17,206 nucleotides of DNA from JAPLHV01 sp964464245 (GTDB lineage Bacteria > Caldisericota > JANLFM01), in NCBI GenBank assembly GCA_964464245.1, contig CAYXFH010000018.1:1-17206 (forward strand). The letters run 5' to 3'. Shown piece after piece: positions 1-7,334 of this stretch. The translations under genes and the position numbers were made by a program. Within the stretch, counting starts at the first letter, position 1. Each line of letters starts with the position of its first letter. The notes beneath the pieces are model-generated. The model was not told the origin of the DNA, ran no database searches, and saw only the letters and a list, made by a program, of their open reading frames with translations.

Positions 1-446
1 CGAATCAACGGCCAGGAAGCGCAGAGGTGGTTGGGCGTGTAATTGATCCCCTGACAATTGGGTCCGACGATGCGGACCCCGCTCTCCTGACCGGCCCGGT
101 ACAATTCCCCCTCCAACTGCAGATTGCCTACCTCACGAAAACCGCCCGAGATGACGACGGCGCCTTTCACCTCATGGCGCCCGGCTTCGCGAATCAAGGC
201 GGGAACACCAGCAGCAGGGATGCAGACGACGATCAGGTCGACAGGCTCTGGGATGGCTCCCAGGCTTGGGTAGGATTTTTTTCCGAGAATCTCCTCGGCG
301 CCCGGGTTAACCGGGTAGATGCCCCCCGTGAATCCTCCCTCAATGAGGTTCTTAAGGATGATGCGCCCCCGTTTGCCGGGGTTCGCCGAGGCGCCGACCA
401 CGGCCACAGAGCGGGCGTTAAAAAGATGTTCAATTCCATGATTCAT
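1..446 (-). CDS. CoA-binding domain of an NDP-forming acyl-CoA synthetase-like protein (partial, 3' end outside window)
   Basis: The reading frame starts at an ATG at 446 and stays open to the left edge, giving about 148 residues. It begins MNHGIEHLFNARSVAVVGAS, the typical opening of the CoA-binding Rossmann domain of ADP-forming acetyl/acyl-CoA synthetases and succinyl-CoA ligase alpha-like proteins. Further family features are GGIYPVNPG around residue 40, DLIVVCIPA around 70, GAVVISGGF around 95 and VGPNCQGI near 130. The family interconverts acyl-CoA plus ADP/GDP plus phosphate with acid, CoA and ATP/GTP. An in-frame TAG seven codons upstream (465-467) fixes this ATG as the first possible start, although its ribosome binding site is weak. 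Any ATP-grasp part and the catalytic His region would lie beyond the window. It follows the minus-strand hydantoinase operon after a 377-nt gap, so co-regulation is possible but not shown. Confidence 0.82.
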   Translation of the reverse strand, partial: MNHGIEHLFNARSVAVVGASANPGKRGRIILKNLIEGGFTGGIYPVNPGAEEILGKKSYPSLGAIPEPVDLIVVCIPAAGVPALIREAGRHEVKGAVVISGGFREVGNLQLEGELYRAGQESGVRIVGPNCQGINYTPNHLCASWPLI

Positions 447-471
447 TTCAAGTCGACTCTCTTTCTAGGGT

Positions 472-510
472 CGAGGTGCGAACCTCGGGCGGCCGGTGTG
501 GCCGCCCGAG
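472..510 (-). promoter_or_regulatory. Overlapping, mutually exclusive leader hairpins before the CoA-binding gene
   Basis: CTCGGGCGGCC (484-494) and GGCCGCCCGAG (500-510) form a perfect 11-bp stem with a 5-nt loop. A second stem, CGAGGT (472-477) with ACCTCG (482-487), shares bases 484-487 with the first, so both cannot form fully at once. They lie 26-64 nt upstream of the ATG at 446, in what would be the leader of that gene. The layout resembles an attenuator or translational switch, but there is no T-tract and no known riboswitch class is recognised. The hairpins are seen directly; the regulatory role is inferred. Confidence 0.35.
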
Positions 511-592
511 AAGACGACAGTACTGATGCGTGATGAGGTGGTTATGGCGAGATCATCGGTGCGACGATCGATGCCATCCCGATCAAGCTAGA

Positions 593-634
593 CAAGCCCC
601 CGGCAGGGAGTCCTATCAAGTTGCCGGGGGCTTG
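593..634. repeat. Inverted pair of the AGCCCCCGGCA repeat (13-bp perfect stem)
   Basis: CAAGCCCCCGGCA (593-605) is the exact reverse complement of TGCCGGGGGCTTG (622-634), separated by 16 nt. The left arm continues as GGGAGTCC and the right arm, read on the minus strand, continues as ACTTGATAG. These are the two module endings of the direct dimers elsewhere in the window, so this copy looks like a dimer with one module flipped. It would form a stable hairpin in RNA from either strand, but no U-tract follows, so a classical intrinsic terminator is unlikely. Confidence 0.8.
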
Positions 635-681
635 CAAGCCGTAGATGAAGTTCTCCCAGAAGGTGAGCTTCCCCTCAACTG

Positions 682-702
682 ACACCCTGCCGGGGGCTAT
701 CA
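682..702 (-). repeat. Single unit of the AGCCCCCGGCA repeat
   Basis: Read on the minus strand the site is TGATAGCCCCCGGCAGGG followed by TGT. It is identical over all 21 bases to the plus-strand unit at 16592-16612 and to the second module of the dimer at 13929-13968. It points in the same direction as the next downstream gene on its strand, the CoA-binding gene starting at 446. Confidence 0.85.
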
Positions 703-823
703 CGTACTTGCAAAGCGCCGCTTGCGTCTGTCATGTGTGTTCGTACCCCTTCTTTTTTATAGGAATGCGGAGTCGACCGTAGGTCAATGCAATGATTCCC
801 TGGACTTCGCTTTTTGCGCCTCC

Positions 824-1978
824 TTAGGCGACAGTGCCTTCGTAGAGATAGGACTGCAACTGCTCGAGGCTCCAATGGGGATCCAACCCCAGCATCTCGA
901 CAGTGCGGCCTTCCTTCCAATAGTCGGTGGCGTTGAGGGTGCAGGTCATCACCGTCAGCGCATCGCTCACCGGCGTGGGCACCCCCAACATCTTTCCCAG
1001 CGAGGAATAGGTGACCAGTCCCCAGGGAACGTCTTCAGTCAGTTGGCGGGCTTTCAGGCTGTAGGGGCCTTCGCAGACTTCCAGAATTTCGGTGTGGATC
1101 GCCTCGAAGAGAGGCAGGACGCCGGCGCCTTCCTTTCCCTTGGGGTTCCATTTGACATGGTTGATCTCTTCCTCCAGCGTGTAGGCTTTGATGCCAAGCG
1201 CTTCCCCAAGCGCCATTCGCTCGCGGTCCACCGCTTCAGTGACCCGCACCACAGCGGGAGGGCTGGCCCACTTGTCGAAGAGATGGAACTCCTCTTTGTG
1301 GAAGCCGGAGTCGATCCGTCCAGCGTTGCAGACCATCGGTCCAGTGTGGGTGATGGCATTGTAATCGACCAGGATGCACTCGAGGACGTTCTTGGCCGGT
1401 CGAATATTGGCCATCGGGTAGGCCGCCTTCAGCGTGTCCACCACTTTTTTCAGGTGTTTCCCGGGAAAGGCGCCGGTGATCACTTCGTAGACGTAGGACT
1501 CGATGCGCACCAAGGCCGGCCCCATCTTCGAGGCTCCGTAGGTGAGGGTGTTGATCTCTCCGAAGTAGACATCTTCCTCATTGCTAGTCTCTCGCTGCCG
1601 CTGGCTGTCAAGTAAAACTTTTGCCCAGATCAGCGCCCCGCCACCCTTGCCGAGCGTGATGATAACTTGGCCCTTCTTCAAATAGGGAGCCGCCAGGCGG
1701 GCGAATTGCTCATAACCGTAAGCAGGGACGGGATTGAGGATCAAATCTGCACCTTCCACTGCTTGGGCGATGTCCGAGGTGACCAGGTTCAAGGTCGCCT
1801 TGTGCAGCTTCTCGGGCTCATCCATGAAGTAGAGTTCGAGGTATCCTTTCTCTCGGATCCCATCCAGCTTGTGGTCTGATTCGGGCCGCGCATAGAGGTT
1901 AACCTGATGGCCCCTGAGGGTAAGGTCAGCGGCGCACCCGAAACCTCCGTTTCCTGCTCCCAATACAGCAATCTTCAT
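824..1978 (-). CDS. NAD(P)-dependent octopine/nopaline dehydrogenase-family oxidoreductase
   Basis: This is a 384-residue protein. The N-terminus MKIAVLGAGNGGFG holds a GxGxxG dinucleotide-binding loop at residues 7-12. Arg31 near the end of the second strand (NLYARPES) may favour NADP(H). EINTLTYGAS (141-150) matches the family's conserved E..TLPY segment, and NAITHTGPMVCNAGRID (207-223) matches its substrate-domain signature with the expected catalytic His at 211. Family members reversibly join or cleave the C-N bond between an amino acid and a 2-oxo acid (opines), or are uncharacterised cytoplasmic dehydrogenases. Length is close to the usual 360-400. A ribosome site AAGGAGC lies 7 nt before the ATG. 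The start overlaps the HyuB stop by ATGA, so translation is likely coupled. The substrate is unknown; an opine-like or N-substituted amino acid made available by HyuA/HyuB is a reasonable inference only. Confidence 0.85.
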   Translation of the reverse strand: MKIAVLGAGNGGFGCAADLTLRGHQVNLYARPESDHKLDGIREKGYLELYFMDEPEKLHKATLNLVTSDIAQAVEGADLILNPVPAYGYEQFARLAAPYLKKGQVIITLGKGGGALIWAKVLLDSQRQRETSNEEDVYFGEINTLTYGASKMGPALVRIESYVYEVITGAFPGKHLKKVVDTLKAAYPMANIRPAKNVLECILVDYNAITHTGPMVCNAGRIDSGFHKEEFHLFDKWASPPAVVRVTEAVDRERMALGEALGIKAYTLEEEINHVKWNPKGKEGAGVLPLFEAIHTEILEVCEGPYSLKARQLTEDVPWGLVTYSSLGKMLGVPTPVSDALTVMTCTLNATDYWKEGRTVEMLGLDPHWSLEQLQSYLYEGTVA

Positions 1979-3789
1979 CTTTCTGCTCCTTTCAATGCTG
2001 CGCTTCTATAGTTCGACGTCGCTTCCAGGTCAAGCTCCAGATTGTCCCACAGCGTTGCTCGAGGGCAGGTTTGGAAGACAACACCGTAGTCGTTTTGAGC
2101 GCTTTCCAGGGATACCAGACCGTTCAATACATCCTCACGCACTTTGACAGGATCGCGCTCCAGCGGGTTTCCCCAGCCTCCCCCGCCCGAGGAATAGACG
2201 CTGTAGAAGTCTCCCGGCTTCAGTTCGACGATCCCTTTGGCCGGCAATTCCCGCTCCTCGGGAAGGCCGTCGTTGAGCATCGGGCGGTTCAGGCTGCCGG
2301 TTTTTCCTCCGAAAAGGCCGTAGGGAGGGTTCACCTTGCCATCGCCAAACATGACGAAGGTGGGCGCTTCCTCTCCCAGGAATTGGATGCGATAGCGCAC
2401 ACCCATCCCGCCGCGGTACTTTCCGGCGCCCCCGGAATCTGGAAGAAACTCGTGGAAGGCGGTGATGTGCGGGTACTCCAACTCGTTCGACTCGATGTTG
2501 GGAGCGGTCAGGCCACCCAGGTCGATTCCGTCCCCGATGTAGCTAAGCCCGTCCATGAAGGGTAGTGCCCCGCCCCCGCCCATCCCGCAGAAGGCATATT
2601 GCACGTAGAATTCACCGCTTCTGGGGTCAATACCAGAGATGGAAGGGCCGCACCACCGGCTCCAACCGGCTGGGACGCGGTTCGGCATGGCCTTGGAGAG
2701 GGCCATGAAGCAGGCCTCCAGGATCGCGCAAGCCGTATCCAGGGTAGAGCTGGCCACCGGAGCGGGGGGCAGGGGATTAACCAGGCTGCCAAGAGGGGCG
2801 GTGATGTGGATCGGCTGGTAGGCGCCCTCGTTGTGGGGCACCTCCTGGCTGACGGTGGTCAGTACGGAGACGTAGACAGAGGTGGCCGAGTTGGCGAAAG
2901 GACTGTTGATGAAGCCGGTGGTTTGGGGGTCGGTTCCGTCGAAGTTGACGAACATCTCTTCGCCCTTAATCTCGAATTGCACTTGCACCTTGACCTGTGT
3001 AGCACTGAATCCGTCCCCGTCCAAATAGGCGGTCCCCTCATAGATGCCATCTGGGATCTTCTTGATCTCCTGGCGCATGCGTTTTTCGGCGTAGCGTTGG
3101 ATGTCCTCCAGGATCACTTTCAGGCGAGGCGGCCCATACTTGTCGGTCAATTCGGTCAAACCTTTCTCCGCCACCGAGCAGGAGGCCACTTGGGCCTTGA
3201 TGTCCGACCAGAACAGGTCAGGCATGCGCGTGTTCAGGCAGAGAGTCTCGATCACATCCATGATCGGCTTGCCGTCGTGGTAGATGCGCAGGGGCGGGAT
3301 GCGGATCCCTTCCTGGAAGATCTCGGTGGCTAGGGGGCTGTAGCTGCCCGGGGTGAGGCCGCCGACATCGAGGTGGTGCGCCCGGTTGATGGCCATGAAG
3401 AGCAGTTCGTCTTGGTAGAAGACGGGCTTGATGATCGTCACATCGGCGAGGTGGGTCCCCCCGGAGTAGGCATCGTTGATGATGAAGACATCGCCGGGGT
3501 GGATGTCCCCTCCGAAGCGGTCCCGCACTGCTTTGGCGGCGATCATCGAGGAGGCCGTGTGCGATGGCACCCCGTCGATTTGGGCGACGATGCGCGGAAC
3601 CCAGTCGCAGATGGCGCAGGAGAAGTCATGCACCTCGGCGAAGATTGGGGAGCGGGACGTTCGGGTCATGGTGATGCCCATCTCTTTGTTGATAGTAAGC
3701 AGGCGGTGGAAGACCACCGAGACGGTAACGGGGTCGGAAACCCCCTCGAAAGAGCGTCCTGCTGATTCTCCCTGGCGTAGGTCAGCCAT
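1975..3789 (-). CDS. hyuB: Hydantoinase B/oxoprolinase family protein (HyuB; acetone carboxylase alpha-like)
   Basis: The protein has 604 residues, within or slightly above the family's usual length. Family blocks appear in order: DPVTVSVVFHRLLTINKEMG (19-38) as the N-terminal helix, RDFSCA-like HDFSCAICD (54-62), the glycine-rich NDAYSGGTHLAD (105-116), HHLDVGGLTPGS (138-149, likely metal-binding His/Asp) and EIFQEGIRIPP (156-166). C-terminal blocks are SGGAGKYRGGMGVRYR and SSGGGGWGNPLERDP. HyuB acts with HyuA in ATP-dependent opening of cyclic amides (N-methylhydantoin, 5-oxoproline) or in acetone/acetophenone carboxylation. No gamma-type small carboxylase subunit is present, which favours a hydrolase role. 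GGAGG lies 9 nt before the ATG. The start overlaps the HyuA stop by 8 nt and the stop overlaps the next ATG by 4 nt, which fits an obligate complex in a tight operon. Confidence 0.92.
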   Translation of the reverse strand: MADLRQGESAGRSFEGVSDPVTVSVVFHRLLTINKEMGITMTRTSRSPIFAEVHDFSCAICDWVPRIVAQIDGVPSHTASSMIAAKAVRDRFGGDIHPGDVFIINDAYSGGTHLADVTIIKPVFYQDELLFMAINRAHHLDVGGLTPGSYSPLATEIFQEGIRIPPLRIYHDGKPIMDVIETLCLNTRMPDLFWSDIKAQVASCSVAEKGLTELTDKYGPPRLKVILEDIQRYAEKRMRQEIKKIPDGIYEGTAYLDGDGFSATQVKVQVQFEIKGEEMFVNFDGTDPQTTGFINSPFANSATSVYVSVLTTVSQEVPHNEGAYQPIHITAPLGSLVNPLPPAPVASSTLDTACAILEACFMALSKAMPNRVPAGWSRWCGPSISGIDPRSGEFYVQYAFCGMGGGGALPFMDGLSYIGDGIDLGGLTAPNIESNELEYPHITAFHEFLPDSGGAGKYRGGMGVRYRIQFLGEEAPTFVMFGDGKVNPPYGLFGGKTGSLNRPMLNDGLPEERELPAKGIVELKPGDFYSVYSSGGGGWGNPLERDPVKVREDVLNGLVSLESAQNDYGVVFQTCPRATLWDNLELDLEATSNYRSAALKGAER

Positions 3790-5854
3790 TTACCTTCACC
3801 TCCAGAATGACGTTGCCATAGTCGTCTACGAGCGCCTGGTCGCCGGGGCAGACCACGATCGAGGTGGTCACCGCCTCGATGATGGCCGGCCCGCTGAAAC
3901 TGTGTCCCGGCTGCAGTTTGGCGGCGTCATAGAGCGGCGTCGCGACACGGCCTCGGTACTCCGCAAAGAAGACCTGGCGACTTCCCTTGATGGCCTCTTC
4001 GGCCGGGCTTTGCGCCGGCGCCTCTTTGGCCAGGGGGGTCTTGGGGACGCGGCCGATAATGGTCACGCGGATGTTGATGGTTTCTATTGGCTTGTCCACC
4101 TCGCAATAAGTGTAGAGCCGCTCGTGCGTGGAATGAAAGGCGGTGGCCATCTCTTGCATTTTGCCGGCCTCGATCCGTCCCTTGGGCAGGCGCACGGTGA
4201 CCTCGTGGTGCTGACCGATGTAGCGCATGTCCAGGCAGCGTTCCACTTCCACCATCGCTAGAGGCGCCCCTTCCTCGGCCAAGGTGGCCATCCCCTCCTC
4301 TTCCATGGCGCGGAAGGTGGTTTCCAGGAATTCCGGGTCGACCTGGTCGAAGTGCGTCCAGTAGGTTCGCACGTAATCATGCTTGAGGTCGGATTCCAAC
4401 ATCCCCAAGGCGCAGAAGACAGAAGCGGCGCGGGGGACGATGACCTTGGGGATGCCTACCTCCTGGGCGAGGCGCGAGGCGTGGATCGGTCCCGCCCCAC
4501 CGGCGGCGACCAGGATGAACTCGCGAGGATCGTGGCCGCGCTGCACGCTGACCACGCGCAGGGCGTCGGCCATGCCGCTGTTGACCACCTGGTAGATGCT
4601 GAAGGCGGCTTGGGTGGCGTCGATTCCCAGCGGTTTTCCGATTCGATCCTCCATCGTCTGCCAGCAGCCCTCTACATCGAGCGGGAACTCCCCGCCCAGG
4701 AAGTAGTCGGGATTGAGGTAACCGAGGACCAGGTTGGCATCAGTGGTGGCTGGTTGCGCGCCGCCCCGCTTGTAGCAGACCGGCCCGGGCACGGCGCCGG
4801 CGGAAAGGGGTCCCACCCTCAACATGCCGCCCTCATCGATATGAGAGAGGCTGCCGCCCCCCGCCCCGATGGTGTGGATATCGATGGCGGGGATGCCGAC
4901 CCGGTAGCGGGCGACCTCGCTCTCCATGGTCATGGTGTACTCTCCGTCCTTGATCAGGGTCACATCGAAGCTGGTGCCCCCCATGTCGCAGACGATCAGG
5001 TTGGGGTAGCCGAGGATCTCGGCGAAGTACTTGCCGCCCACCGCCCCAGCGGACGGTCCGGAGAGGAGAGCCATCACGCCGTGTTCCGCCCCGAAGCTGG
5101 CGCTCATCACGCCCCCGTTGCTCTGGGTGACCAGAAAGTCGCGGGGCAAGCCCTCGCGCTTCAGTACCGTCTGTAAATTCTTTAGGTATCTCGAGAGCGA
5201 GGGGCTGATATAAGCGTTAACGGCTACGGTGGATGTGCGCTCGTACTCGCGGATCTGTTTCCCGATCTCACTGGAGATGCTGACAAAGGCCTCCGGGAAT
5301 TCCTCCAGGACCAACTGTTTGATGCGTTTCTCATGGACATCGTTGGTGAAAGAGAAGAGGGTGCATACAGCGACTGCCAGAACCCCCTGCGCTTTTAAGC
5401 AACGAGCCACTTGGCGAACTTCCTCCTCGTCGAGGGGAGTGATGATCTCTCCCTTGTAGTTCAAGCGCTCGCTCACGCCGAAACGCAAAGCGCGGGGAAT
5501 GATCATCGGCGGAAGAGGCAAAGAAAGGTTCCAGATATCCTCTTTGTGCGCTCGACGCATCTCCAGGGCATCACGGAAGCCTTTTGTGGCGATCAAGGCA
5601 GTTTTTACGCCCTTGTATTGGAGCATTGTGTTGGTGGCGACAGTGGTGCCATGCACCAACATATCGATATGACCGAGGAACTGGGAAAACTCCTCAGCGT
5701 AGAAGCGAGCTGCCTTTTTCAGCGTATTGATCAGGCCAATCGAGGGATCCGACGGCGTGGAGGGATCCTTGAAGATCTGGATGCGGCCCTCCGAGTCGAT
5801 GACGACGCCATCGGTGAAGGTCCCCCCGATGTCGATGCCAACGCGGTATCTCAT
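3782..5854 (-). CDS. hyuA: Hydantoinase A/oxoprolinase family ATPase (HyuA)
   Basis: This is a 690-residue protein of the ASKHA-like hydantoinase A family. The phosphate loop MRYRVGIDIGGTFTD opens the protein (DIGGTFTD at 8-15). Other blocks are HGTTVATNT (68-76), LLSGPSAGAVGGK (around 264-275) and a second nucleotide-binding block CDMGGTSFDV (289-298). The C-terminal part contains RYIGQHHEVTVRLP and a GPAIIE.. block typical of HyuA. It uses ATP to activate the cyclic amide that HyuB then opens. I chose the ATG at 5854: GAAGGAG sits 11 nt upstream and the family motif starts straight after it. A TTG-initiated extension to 5899 would begin inside a hairpin and adds no conserved sequence. Hydantoinase A from N-methylhydantoin, oxoproline and carboxylase systems cannot be told apart safely by eye. 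Confidence 0.92.
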   Translation of the reverse strand: MRYRVGIDIGGTFTDGVVIDSEGRIQIFKDPSTPSDPSIGLINTLKKAARFYAEEFSQFLGHIDMLVHGTTVATNTMLQYKGVKTALIATKGFRDALEMRRAHKEDIWNLSLPLPPMIIPRALRFGVSERLNYKGEIITPLDEEEVRQVARCLKAQGVLAVAVCTLFSFTNDVHEKRIKQLVLEEFPEAFVSISSEIGKQIREYERTSTVAVNAYISPSLSRYLKNLQTVLKREGLPRDFLVTQSNGGVMSASFGAEHGVMALLSGPSAGAVGGKYFAEILGYPNLIVCDMGGTSFDVTLIKDGEYTMTMESEVARYRVGIPAIDIHTIGAGGGSLSHIDEGGMLRVGPLSAGAVPGPVCYKRGGAQPATTDANLVLGYLNPDYFLGGEFPLDVEGCWQTMEDRIGKPLGIDATQAAFSIYQVVNSGMADALRVVSVQRGHDPREFILVAAGGAGPIHASRLAQEVGIPKVIVPRAASVFCALGMLESDLKHDYVRTYWTHFDQVDPEFLETTFRAMEEEGMATLAEEGAPLAMVEVERCLDMRYIGQHHEVTVRLPKGRIEAGKMQEMATAFHSTHERLYTYCEVDKPIETINIRVTIIGRVPKTPLAKEAPAQSPAEEAIKGSRQVFFAEYRGRVATPLYDAAKLQPGHSFSGPAIIEAVTTSIVVCPGDQALVDDYGNVILEVKVNG

Positions 5855-5886
5855 GTGCAGGTTCACTCCTTCTTTCGTATGCTTTT

Positions 5887-5908
5887 CCCCCGCCTTCAAG
5901 GTCGGGGG
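5887..5908. other. Intercistronic GC-rich hairpin between the flavoprotein gene and hyuA
   Basis: CCCCCGCC (5887-5894) pairs with GG (5900-5901) and CGGGGG (5903-5908), with one bulged T. It lies in the 64-nt gap between the two genes on the minus strand. In the minus-strand transcript it is followed by AAAA, not a U-tract, so a simple terminator is unlikely. A role in mRNA processing or in lowering downstream translation is possible but unproven. Confidence 0.4.
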
Positions 5909-5918
5909 GGGTGAGGCG

Positions 5919-7094
5919 CTAAGCTTCCTTGTAATAGGACGACTCGATGGCTCTCTGCGGGCAGATGTCGACGCAAAGGTTGCAGCCGTAGCACTTGGCT
6001 GGGTCGATGACAGCGGTCTCTTCCACCTTCATCGCCTCGTAGATGCAGGCCGGCTGGCACAATTTGCAGGCCGTGCACTTCTCGACGATCACGGTGGGCG
6101 GGATCGGTTGGGTGATCTCTTGCCAACCCTTGCTCTTTCGTTCTTCCACCCTGCGCAAAGCCAAACCCTGGATGTCGGACAGCGTCAGCTCTCTTTTCTC
6201 GAGGTACGCTGCCAACCCGTCGAGGATCGCACGGTAGGCGCCGGGCCCCTTCTGGTGCCCTGCTGAGCAGGCCGCCACCATCGTGGCGCCCGCCATCAGA
6301 TACTCCACCGCGTCCTGCCAGGTGGAGACCCCGCCGCAGCCGATCACCGGGATCGAGAAATTCTGGGCGATCTCGAAGACCATTCGCAGCGTGAGCGGTT
6401 TCAAAGCCCCTCCGGAGAGCCCGCCGAAACCTCGCGGACCGCCCAGTTTTGGTTGTCCCGTTTCTATATCGATGAGCATCACCGGCCCCAGGGCATCCGC
6501 CACCTCCACGGCATCCATCCCCCCATCGATCCCTGCTTTGACCCACTCCAGGGTGTTGAGGTGAAAAGTGGGGGAGAGCTTGACGATGATCGGCGCTGAA
6601 ACGGCTTGTCGAACGGCTTTTACGGTCTCGTAGAGAGGTTTTGGATTACTGATTTCGGGAAGGGGAAGCTTCATCCCGGGGAATTGCGCCTCCAGATTCT
6701 CAGCCAGGTGCGGACAGTGGGTAGGCAGCTCGATGATGTCGGCACCGGCCGCGACCGCCTCCTGCGCCAACTGAGCCGTCTCCTCGGGGGTGGCGCCAGC
6801 CAGGTTGGCGATGAGGGGGATGCCTGCCGCCTTGACCTTGGGGAATTCCTCCATGAACCATTGCTGGGAGGAGAGAACCGCCCCCATCATGCAATTGAGG
6901 AAGCCGTTGCGGATGGTAGCGTAACAAGGGTGAGGATCGGGGAGAGCCCAGCGGGTGATGGTCTTGGTGGTGATAGCGGCCGGCCCGAAGTCGGCAATCC
7001 GGCAGATGGCGTCCCCGTTTCGGCCGTGCTCTCCTGCTGAAACGAGCAGGGGGTTCTTCAAGGTGAGGCCCTTGAATTGAACTGACAGATCCAT
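5919..7094 (-). CDS. Dihydropyrimidine/dihydroorotate dehydrogenase-like flavoprotein with two [4Fe-4S] clusters (PreA-like)
   Basis: A 391-residue fusion of an FMN-binding TIM barrel (about 1-310) and a ferredoxin tail. The barrel starts MDLSVQFKGLTLKNPLLVSAG, has HCPH at 126-129 as in the SCPH segment of dihydropyrimidine dehydrogenase, IIVKLSPT with the FMN-contacting Lys172, and a phosphate-binding end around GCGGVSTWQDAVEYLMAGA (252-270). The tail has two complete CxxCxxCxxxC motifs: Cys340, 343, 346, 350 and 368, 371, 374, 378. Size and layout match PreA, which reduces uracil/thymine with a PreT partner; no PreT is seen here. The loop that carries the active-site Cys in dihydropyrimidine dehydrogenase has none, and the substrate Asn-Thr pair is not apparent, so a different substrate is likely. 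The start at 7094 has AAGGAGG 6 nt upstream. The promoter lies inside the longer frame from 7217, which rules that start out. First gene of the minus-strand operon. Confidence 0.85.
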   Translation of the reverse strand: MDLSVQFKGLTLKNPLLVSAGEHGRNGDAICRIADFGPAAITTKTITRWALPDPHPCYATIRNGFLNCMMGAVLSSQQWFMEEFPKVKAAGIPLIANLAGATPEETAQLAQEAVAAGADIIELPTHCPHLAENLEAQFPGMKLPLPEISNPKPLYETVKAVRQAVSAPIIVKLSPTFHLNTLEWVKAGIDGGMDAVEVADALGPVMLIDIETGQPKLGGPRGFGGLSGGALKPLTLRMVFEIAQNFSIPVIGCGGVSTWQDAVEYLMAGATMVAACSAGHQKGPGAYRAILDGLAAYLEKRELTLSDIQGLALRRVEERKSKGWQEITQPIPPTVIVEKCTACKLCQPACIYEAMKVEETAVIDPAKCYGCNLCVDICPQRAIESSYYKEA

Positions 7095-7157
7095 GCCGCG
7101 CCTCCTTCTGAGAAAAGGATTGCCTTTGTTCATTTCCACTTTATGTAAATCATTTGC

Positions 7158-7186
7158 AAAATAACCTTCCACCAGGCGGATGTCAA
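7158..7186 (-). promoter_or_regulatory. Sigma-70-type promoter of the minus-strand operon
   Basis: On the minus strand a perfect TTGACA (plus-strand 7181-7186) is followed after exactly 17 nt by TATTTT (7158-7163), with the start of transcription expected near 7151. This gives a leader of about 57 nt before the ATG at 7094. It is the best promoter match for the flavoprotein-hyuA-hyuB-dehydrogenase operon. The -10 matches 4 of 6 consensus bases. Confidence 0.6.
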
Positions 7187-7223
7187 GGTTATTATCCTCT
7201 GAGGGAGCGATGAGCATTAAAGG

Positions 7224-7259
7224 ACTCCCTGCCGGGGGCTGTCAAGTTGCCGGGGGCTA
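7224..7259 (-). repeat. Direct dimer of the AGCCCCCGGCA repeat
   Basis: On the minus strand it reads TAGCCCCCGGCAACT, then TGACAGCCCCCGGCAGGG and AGT. The first module ends in ACT and the second in GGGAGT, the same order as in the dimer at 13929-13968. It lies about 38 bp upstream of the -35 box of the minus-strand operon and points the same way as that operon. Confidence 0.85.
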
Positions 7260-7263
7260 AGAA

Positions 7264-7282
7264 GATAGCCCCCGGCAGGGTG
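7264..7282 (+). repeat. Single unit of the AGCCCCCGGCA repeat
   Basis: GATAGCCCCCGGCAGGGTG on the plus strand, four bases after the opposing dimer. It is the same second-type module as at 16592-16612. It lies about 52 bp upstream of the -35 box of the first lipoprotein gene and points towards that gene. Confidence 0.85.
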
Positions 7283-7334
7283 CTTTCCGTTAAAGATTTT
7301 TTCATCATCCTAAGGAATTGCACAGAATGCCCAT

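Larger units (their letters stand above)
447..823. other. 377-nt intergenic region with repeats and leader hairpins
   Basis: No convincing gene is seen here. The region holds two members of the window's GC-rich repeat family (593-634 as an inverted pair, 682-702 as a single unit on the minus strand) and an 11-bp perfect hairpin at 484-510. A minus-strand promoter candidate is weak: TTGACC at 782-787 (plus strand GGTCAA) and TATAAA at 756-761 are 20 nt apart, which is too long for a standard sigma-70 promoter. The region probably forms the 5' leader of the CoA-binding gene and the 3' trailer of the dehydrogenase gene. No T-rich intrinsic terminator was found after the stop at 824. Confidence 0.6.

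Noticed and set aside
593..634. Intrinsic terminator for the minus-strand operon
   Set aside because: The stem is strong but no T-tract follows on either strand, and the sequence is explained by the repeat family.
756..787. Minus-strand promoter TTGACC/TATAAA before the CoA-binding gene
   Set aside because: The 20-nt spacing is outside the usual range, so it is noted in the intergenic entry but not annotated as a promoter.
722..1615. A 297-codon plus-strand frame opposite the octopine-dehydrogenase-family gene
   Set aside because: It lies largely antisense to a gene with clear family motifs and shows no recognisable domain; GC-rich codons on the other strand create such frames.
2599..3333. 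A 244-codon plus-strand frame opposite hyuB, and similar frames opposite hyuA
   Set aside because: Fully antisense to well-supported HyuB/HyuA coding sequence and without family features.
7095..7217. Longer N-terminus of the PreA-like protein from 7217
   Set aside because: The extension spans the promoter, has no conserved sequence, and the ATG at 7094 has AAGGAGG at good spacing right before the barrel start.
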